DNA of 64,000 nucleotides from Branchiostoma floridae (taxonomy: Eukaryota > Chordata > Leptocardii > Amphioxiformes > Branchiostomatidae). Each line of letters opens with the position of its first letter. Position 1 is the stretch's first letter. Below the pieces are notes generated by a model that made no database searches, was not told the DNA's origin, and saw only the letters and a list, made by a program, of their open reading frames with translations. A program made the position numbers and the translations under genes. Below are positions 57,290 to 64,000 of the stretch, in pieces. The stretch lies in assembly GCF_000003815.2 (NCBI RefSeq), contig NC_049996.1, positions 5,970,012 through 6,034,011 of the forward strand, in the 5' to 3' direction.

Positions 57290-58400
57290 AAATTGTCAAG
57301 TTTTACCAGTAAATGATTGATGCCGAAGGTGGGGGAAAGAGTGCACAGTAATGTAACCTTACATTAATGCGTCAAAGAAAAAATTGAAAGTTTTACCAGT
57401 AAATGATTGATGCGAGGGGGGCAAATGGAGTGCGTAAATGTAACCTTACATTAAAGCGTCAAAGAAAAAATTGAAAGTTTTACCAGTAAATGATTGATGC
57501 GAGGGTGGGAGAATGCAGTGCGTAAATGTAACCTTACATTAAGGCGTCAAAGAAAAAATTGAAAGTTTTACCAGTAAATGATTGATGCGAGGGTGGGAGA
57601 ATGCAGTGCGTAAATGTGACCTTACATTAAAGCGTCAAAGAAAAAATTGAAAGTTTTACCAGTAAATGATTGATGCGAGGGGGGCAAATGGAGTGCGTAA
57701 ATGTAACCTTACATTAAAGCGTCAAAGAAAAAATTGAAAGTTTTACCAGTAAATGATTGATGCGAGGGTGGGAGAATGCAGTGCGTAAATGTGACCTTAC
57801 ATTAAGGCGTCAAAGAAAAAATTGAAAGTTTTACCAGTAAATGATTGATGCGAGGGTGGGAGAATGCAGTGCGTAAATGTGACCTTACATTAAAGCGTCA
57901 AAGAAAAAATTGAAAGTTTTACCAGTAAATGATTGATGCGAGGGGGGCAAATGGAGTGCGTAAATGTAACCTTACATTAAAGCGTCAAAGAAAAAATTGA
58001 AAGTTTTACCAGTAAATGATTGATGCGAGGGTGGGAGAATGCAGTGCGTAAATGTGACCTTACATTAAGGCGTCAAAGAAAAAATTGAAAGTTTTACCAG
58101 TAAATGATTGATGCGAGGGTGGGAGAATGCAGTGCGTAAATGTGACCTTACATTAAGGCGTCAAAGAAAAAATTGAAAGTTTTACCAGTAAATGATTGAT
58201 GCGAGGGGGGCAAATGGAGTGCGTAAATGTAACCTTACATTAAAGCGTCAAAGAAAAAATTGAAAGTTTTACCAGTAAATGATTGATGCGAGGGTGGGCG
58301 AATGGAGTGCGCAAATGTAACAATGCATTTATGCACAAAAGAAAAAATTTCAACATTAACCAGTAAATAATGCCGAGGGGGGAAATAGTGCAGTCCCCTC
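57290..58400. repeat. 88-bp satellite, block 2, with A-B-B trimer order
   Basis: About 12 units with gttttaccagtaaatgattg and gtcaaagaaaaaattgaaag. Type A has gaggggggcaaatggagtgc; type B has gagggtgggagaatgcagtg. The order from about 57400 is A B B A B B A B B A. Monomers are related to block 1. Confidence 0.93.
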
Positions 58401-59379
58401 ACCAAATAAAAATTGTCAAAGGGACACATTTTGCTCTAATTATGAAGGAAAAAGAAATATTTCTCCATGATCACTTTCCTCTGCTTAAAGTGAAAACCTG
58501 GAATTTTTAGGCATTACGACAAGAGGTGCAAAATGTCTCAAACGCTCCCCCCCACCACCACATATCATTGTCCAAGAACAGAAATTATGTTCATTGTTTG
58601 GAAAAAACAAGACAAGGTTTATCGATTACCAAAAAGTACATTGTATAATGGGCACACTCCTTCAAACCCCAACCATTCACTCTACAAGGAATGATAGATT
58701 CCTTTCAAGATAATGCAATGTATAAAAATAGTATATATTATGATAATGAGGCCTTCTGTATCTCCATGTGTTGAGTGAAAAGGTGCATCTATATGTATAT
58801 ATAAACAGAATTACTAATCTTAATGTAAAATCCATTCATAGATCTACTGCTTTGATGTTGTAAAATTTGGACAGGCACATGTGCAGCATCTTTAATTTGT
58901 AGTCTGGATTTGCAAACTTCAAGGAATGATGCAAAAACAGCTAAATGTTAAAACTGTTGGTGAGGACAAAATTAATATCTTTTAGTCCTGATTTTTTTGG
59001 AGGGTTCAATTTGAATTTACATTAAAATGGTTCATTCTTAAAATTTTTGCACTTGTTTCTCTGCATTAGTTTTGTTTTCTTTCTATAAGAAGTCTTAAAT
59101 CTAAGCCATTATCATGATGCATTTTTTACAAAGCAAGGAATATTCAAATTACATGTATATATACTAATTTTAGATGGTCTGAATTTAAATACTATGACTT
59201 TTTTGTTTCCTTTCCACAACCAGTCTTAAACCTGCTTGGAGCCTAAAGCTATAATCATGATGCATTTTTTGCATATTACAATAAAAATTCAAATTACAAG
59301 TATACATATTAGTTTGGAACAGTCTAAATTCAAAACTATGACTTTTTTTGTTATTTTCTTTCCACTATAAGTCTTATAC
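58401..59379. other. AT-rich DNA with a short tandem duplication
   Basis: No gene seen. Three loosely tandem copies of about 150 bp (gactttttt...agtctta...tcatgatgcatttttt) lie at about 59070-59400. Confidence 0.45.
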
Positions 59380-62300
59380 CTGCCTGCATAGCCTCAAGTC
59401 TCTCCAGGCATCAGGAGAACTTTCATACACATACATTATACCAGATACTTTCCTGATGGTCCTACTGAGGTAGGTACTCAGGTAGGTCACCAGGTAGGTA
59501 GGGTCAACACAACCTTTGTGACAGTTATGGAAGTCTGAAAAACAAAACCATGCATTATATCAATATTTAGCCTTAAATTCTGAAGACTAGCATCCAATGC
59601 AAATTTCTACCATGATTGAAAAATACAGACAACGACAAATTTTGTCTTTTAACTTTTTAGCTATTTCTTTTGACAACGAAAAAGGTTATGACCTAATTGT
59701 AATTAAACCTGTATCTTGAGTCAGAATGCACAGTCACTCAATTCAGGAATAAATTCAGTTTACAAAAAAGGATACCCTAGTAATTAAGCTCAGTTCAATA
59801 GTGAAACTCAGGGGAAACACTGGAGAAGCACACACAGCAGAAGAGGAGATATCTGCTGTGTATTTTTCTTTTTCGCTAGTCAGAGGGTTCCCAATGTTTG
59901 TTTTGGAGGATATACAATACACCTGCAAGGTTTCGTTATCACAAATAAGCAAATGTGATTCGAATGTTTCTCATGAGTTCCATGGTAATCAATCACTCCT
60001 ATGAGAAGAGCATATCAGACAGCAGGCTGGCAGGTCCTTGTGTTTCTGTTTTTCTATAAGGTTTCACATTGTGTATCCTTCTGTCATACATTGGAATCAC
60101 ATGTACAATAGAAAAGTGTCCCAGTATGTGTCTACTGTATGATTGAGCGTTGTGAGGGTTAAACACTGATTGTACATGGCCAATAATTCCAGAAAGTAAA
60201 TATCTGATACAGTGGAAGCCAGTTAATTGCACAATGGATAATTGCACACTTCTGTTAATTGCACAAAATCCCCAAATCGCATGGAGGTGGGGCCCAGCTT
60301 ATTAAAACTTCGCTTTGTTGCACCATTCGGATATTTACACGAAATGCACTGGCAAATGGGGTGTGCATTTAAGCGGCTTCTACTGTATCTAGTAAAACAA
60401 TATTTCAGACAGGAAAACATCTATACCTCCTCGGTCTTACTTCTTAGGCCTCAGGTTATATGGTGTGCTGCGCCCTCTCACAGATCTTCTTGAGGTGACT
60501 GTAACATGATTTATCAAATTAAAAAAAATGTTGGCTATATGAATATTCCCTTATAAACAGTGTAAGTATCTTGAAAAAGGCCTAATGAGACTAACAGAGA
60601 ACAGAAGGATAAAACATGTCTCAAGATTTATGTGACTACAGTACTTCCACCCCACTGATCCTGATATGTATATTACTTTGTAAGGATACAACTTTTGTAT
60701 CACAACTCGATATTTCATCATTTAGAAAGACGAATACACTACAATATTGTACAGTATTGCTTGCAGATGTTTATGTTATTAACTTTTTGATAGTGTGACC
60801 AGATTTTAATACAGCTGTTTGTACTATGTAAATGTCGGCGCAATTCAGTCATCAGCTGCAATGCTGTACATGTTGCAATAAAACTTTCAGCACCACAGAC
60901 AGACATTGTCCTGGTTTAGTGTAACCCACACTATAAAGTACAATTTATTCAGGATTTTCATAGTTTAAAAATCTCCAACCTACCCGGCTTCTGAGCTGCG
61001 AGCCAGCCGGCTGAGCTATGTAACCTGCGCAGCATGAGGGGCACGGCTGTGGTGGAGATACCAAACAGGTTACCAACAAAATACAGAAATGCTAAGGTGT
61101 ACTTGTTACAATAACTGGGTCACCAACAAATGGCTGATATACCAGTATGTACCACACTTCTTATCATGGCTTAATCAAGTGAGACCAGTAGATTTACAGT
61201 AGAAGCCAGTTTATTGCACAACGGATAATTGCACACTTCTGTTAATTGCACGAAATCACTAAACCCCATAGTGGTGTGGTGCAGCTTGAAAAATTCCCGT
61301 TGTTGCACCAATTTCGGATAATTGCACGGAATGCACTGGAAAATGGGGTGTGCAATTAAGCGGCTTCTACTGTATATGCATTTACCATAAAAAGTTAGTC
61401 TGGGTACCATCCAGACAGTAGTTCACTCCAGACCTACGTTCGCTTCTGCTATTCGCATGGAAAACTGCACATTTAAACCATTTGGTGCTAATGTCAGTTA
61501 ATGCGGGAATTAATGAATATGTTCTAGATCAATTGTTTGAGGACAACAGCCCTCCTGCAAGTGGGCAAAGGGCATTTCGGGTGTTGGAATATCGATTTGA
61601 ACAAGCACTTAAACCCATTCCATAATTTCGCTTACATGTAGGCTAGCGCTAGGGACCAATCAGTGCGTGTGTCCAAAATTCAGACGATACCATACGTTAA
61701 GATGGTTAAGGATCCCACGGAACAGCAGAGAAGTGAAATACATTAAATTGTATATAGCACATATTGAATGTCAGAGCTAGAAGTGACTGTATATAGTATA
61801 TAAGGAATGCAGGAGCGAACTACTTTCCGGATGGTACCCAGCCTAATAAAAAGTGAGATTAGAAGAAAAATCTATGTCGCAAAACAATTGTTTGAATACT
61901 GTTCAGAATAAAGATCATCTGAACTGTCAGAAATTTTAATAATATGACAATTACTACACTTACACTACATGTGTGCCTAGAATGTAGTGAGATAGCTTGG
62001 GTATACTTATTCAAGACATTCAAACTTTATTTTATTTACATGCTTATTTACAAGTTGGACCAAAGGTTGGATAGCTGAGGACAGCAGCTTAGAATCCATA
62101 TCTAAAGTTTTAAAGGAGATGCTGCCAGGCAGGTAAAGCTCAGTCTAGCTTATAAAGAGGGTATAGTTTACTTATACAGCAGTTTAGTTTATGAAATAAA
62201 GGGTTGGAACTAAGTATTAAAAGACTAGATAATTTTTGCATATGGGAGAGATATGAGTAGAGAAATATGCTGCATTTTCTAGCAAACATTGCTAATCCAA

Positions 62301-63593
62301 TACAATAGTGTATTAGACCAGGGATGAAAAAAGAGGCAAGGACAATATCATACACTGAGGTTTTAATTCAATGTTGTGCAAGTGAAATCAGTGATCACGA
62401 GGGAAGGGGTGCTGAGAATCTTCCAGTGCAACTGCAAGTGAAGAAAGAAGATAACAGATGTTAAAAGAAACATGTTTTGAACAAATTGATTAAACAGAAT
62501 ACAGTACACAGTCTGAATGTCTTCAATAATGACTGAGATATAATAATACTACATGTACATATGTGTCACAAATGTAGAGAAAAATACAAAAGGTTACCAA
62601 CTCAGAACTGCTTACTTCTAAGTGGAATTTTTGCGTATTCCTTTGATCATATTTTTTTCTCTGAACAGTCTTTAGATGATAGAAATGCTGGAAGTTCTTG
62701 ACCACTTTGCATGCATGTTTGAAGCATATAAAATAACATGCAAGACAGATTTTCTAATAAAGTCTCACAGTTGAAAGAAAGAAAGAAATTTCTGCCTCTA
62801 AAAATGCCAACTTCTAAATGAAACTTTTGCTGTAATACCATTAACCACAACCAACACCTTAAGAAGCATTCTAGGTCTGCAGAATCTGTATGTGAAGGTT
62901 AAGAAAGCACAGGATACAAAATGTATATACCTGGAATATGTGGTGATGTTGTTCCTATTTCATGGGTCGTGGGGATAACCATAAACTTTTCTATGCTGAA
63001 GATAGTGCAGGAAGCCAATTCACCACTCTTCATGGCTTCAAGGTGGCTATCTGGGCCAGACACGCCTTACCAGCCTTCCTGTTGTGCCTTTAAAAACATG
63101 AATACTGAATTAGTAAGATAAAGACTTGTACTGACATGTATTATACAATGTGCACAGATCATACAGGGCTAAAATTCTCTGCTGCCAACAATTTGGAGAA
63201 AAAGAGAGAAGTCACTTGCAGCATATACCTGGCTATAAGAAAATCAGGTATAGGTTCAGTGTTAGGAATCCCATATACTAATGTAGCAGAAGACAGCAAA
63301 AAAGGATTTTGAGCCCTGTTATGTATTGCACAACAATTTTTTTGTTTTATTAAGATACTGGAAGAATACATTGTAGCTTGAAACATGCCATGGCTAATGG
63401 TGAATCTCAATCAACCCAAGTAAACACAACAAAACTGTGTTTAGTATAAACATAACCATAAGAAGCAACCTGGTTATGATAACAGGTAACAACAACAACA
63501 TGCCAGTTTCAAAATTGGCATGAAGAGGAACATGAACTGAACCAGAATGTCTGTTTAGTTGATGCCAACTTACCAATACTCACGGTGGACACG
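59380..63593 (-). CDS. Unrecognised multi-exon gene with possible alternative 3' ends (hypothetical)
   Basis: Candidate exons on the minus strand are 63593-63574, 63050-62931, 62431-62388 (stop), 61046-60984, 60498-60437 (stop) and 59534-59380. After exon 63050-62931 (DSHLEAMKSGELASCTIFSI, ending phase 1), two phase-1 continuations fit. One is a short terminal exon VALEDSQHPFPRDH-stop, with AATAAA at 62036-62026. The other is VPLMLRRLHSSAGWLAAQKP then TSRRSVRGRSTPYNLRPKK-stop. Exon 59534-59380 (FHNCHKGCVDPTYLVTYLST) also accepts phase 1. Each piece is short and no family is recognised; the shared phase is the main support. Confidence 0.3.
60210..60385. mobile_element. TA-flanked MITE with CAGTGGAAGCC ends (pogo/Tigger-like)
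   Basis: CAGTGGAAGCCAGTTAATTG and AAGCGGCTTCTACTG are inverted ends with TA on both sides. Repeated ttgcac motifs fill the interior. Confidence 0.65.
61197..61372. mobile_element. TA-flanked MITE with CAGTAGAAGCC ends (pogo/Tigger-like)
   Basis: It is collinear with 60210-60385 and flanked by TA. Related degenerate copies occur at 23300-23420 and 24460-24530. Confidence 0.7.
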
Positions 63594-64000
63594 CTGCGAA
63601 TAAATTTGTAGACTCATGCAGGGTAGTAAGCAAAATCTGAGCTTGGGTGTAATCAGTCCATTTACTACAAATACTGCATTCAGATATTGTGTGTGGAGGA
63701 GGAGGGGGTACGTTCTACTAAGTTAACAGATTTTACTACAGAAAATTCTGTGGACCATTATCAAACTTGTGCAACATTAAAAGTGAAAAAAATTAAAGCT
63801 AAAAGGGTGACAGCAGAGTCAATGTTTGCATTGATTCTATAACAGTGTATGACTTCCAAAGTTAAACACCAGGAAAAAAGACCTTCCCAGTAATTATCTA
63901 TTAGTAAGTACGTTCTGTCCATTCTCCTACGCAGAGAAATCCAACGGCAACAGCAAACCACCTCTTGTCTGCACTGTGCTAACTCAACTCTCACTATCAG

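Overview
The window looks like nuclear DNA from an invertebrate deuterostome. A cephalochordate (amphioxus, Branchiostoma) is my best guess. The reasons are two vertebrate-like gene families with short GT-AG introns, very dense miniature inverted-repeat elements, long microsatellites and no sign of prokaryotic gene packing. The species call is inference: no search was possible.

Two protein genes can be assembled exon by exon with matching splice phases. (1) On the minus strand (coding 18134 down to 10365, 4 coding exons, 1520 codons) is a NIMA-family kinase of the NEK9/NEK8 type: an N-terminal DUF4347-like domain, then a kinase, an RCC1 propeller, an acidic/serine-rich linker and a C-terminal coiled coil. 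(2) On the plus strand (coding 31916 to 39835, 6 exons, 590 codons) is a cysteine/serine-rich nuclear protein (CSRNP/AXUD1 family). A plausible CSRNP promoter with CCAAT, E2F-like and CRE sites lies at 26479-26657. Weaker evidence suggests an unrecognised minus-strand gene at the right edge (about 59.4-63.6 kb, alternative 3' ends), a signal-peptide-like first exon near 2.75 kb, and isolated coding-like islands at 35 and 48.5 kb.

Layout: 1-3.3 kb, GC-richer DNA with only weak gene hints. 3.3-9.9 kb, mobile-element rich and with no recognised gene. 9.9-18.2 kb, the NEK9-like gene; its third intron holds a complete 461-bp TRIM retrotransposon with tRNA-like LTRs. 18.2-26.4 kb, inverted repeats, SINE-like copies and MITEs, plus a possible NEK9-like promoter/5'UTR exon near 22.9 kb. 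26.4-39.9 kb, CSRNP, with MITEs in its introns and a truncated LINE nested in one of them. 39.9-47.2 kb, downstream DNA with MITEs and a LINE fragment. 47.2-58.4 kb, an 11-kb tract that is mostly tandem repeat: a 37-bp minisatellite, a 270/83-bp array, (TA)n, an 88-bp satellite, a ~220-bp unit array with a GGCGCC core, (GA)n, and a second 88-bp satellite block with A-B-B trimer order. 58.4-64 kb, the possible minus-strand gene and two TA-flanked MITEs.

Many repeats carry exact target-site duplications (9, 8, 5, 4, 3 or 2 bp), so they can be sorted by transposase type from sequence alone. The most unusual are 33-37 bp near-perfect hairpins flanked by 5-bp duplications.
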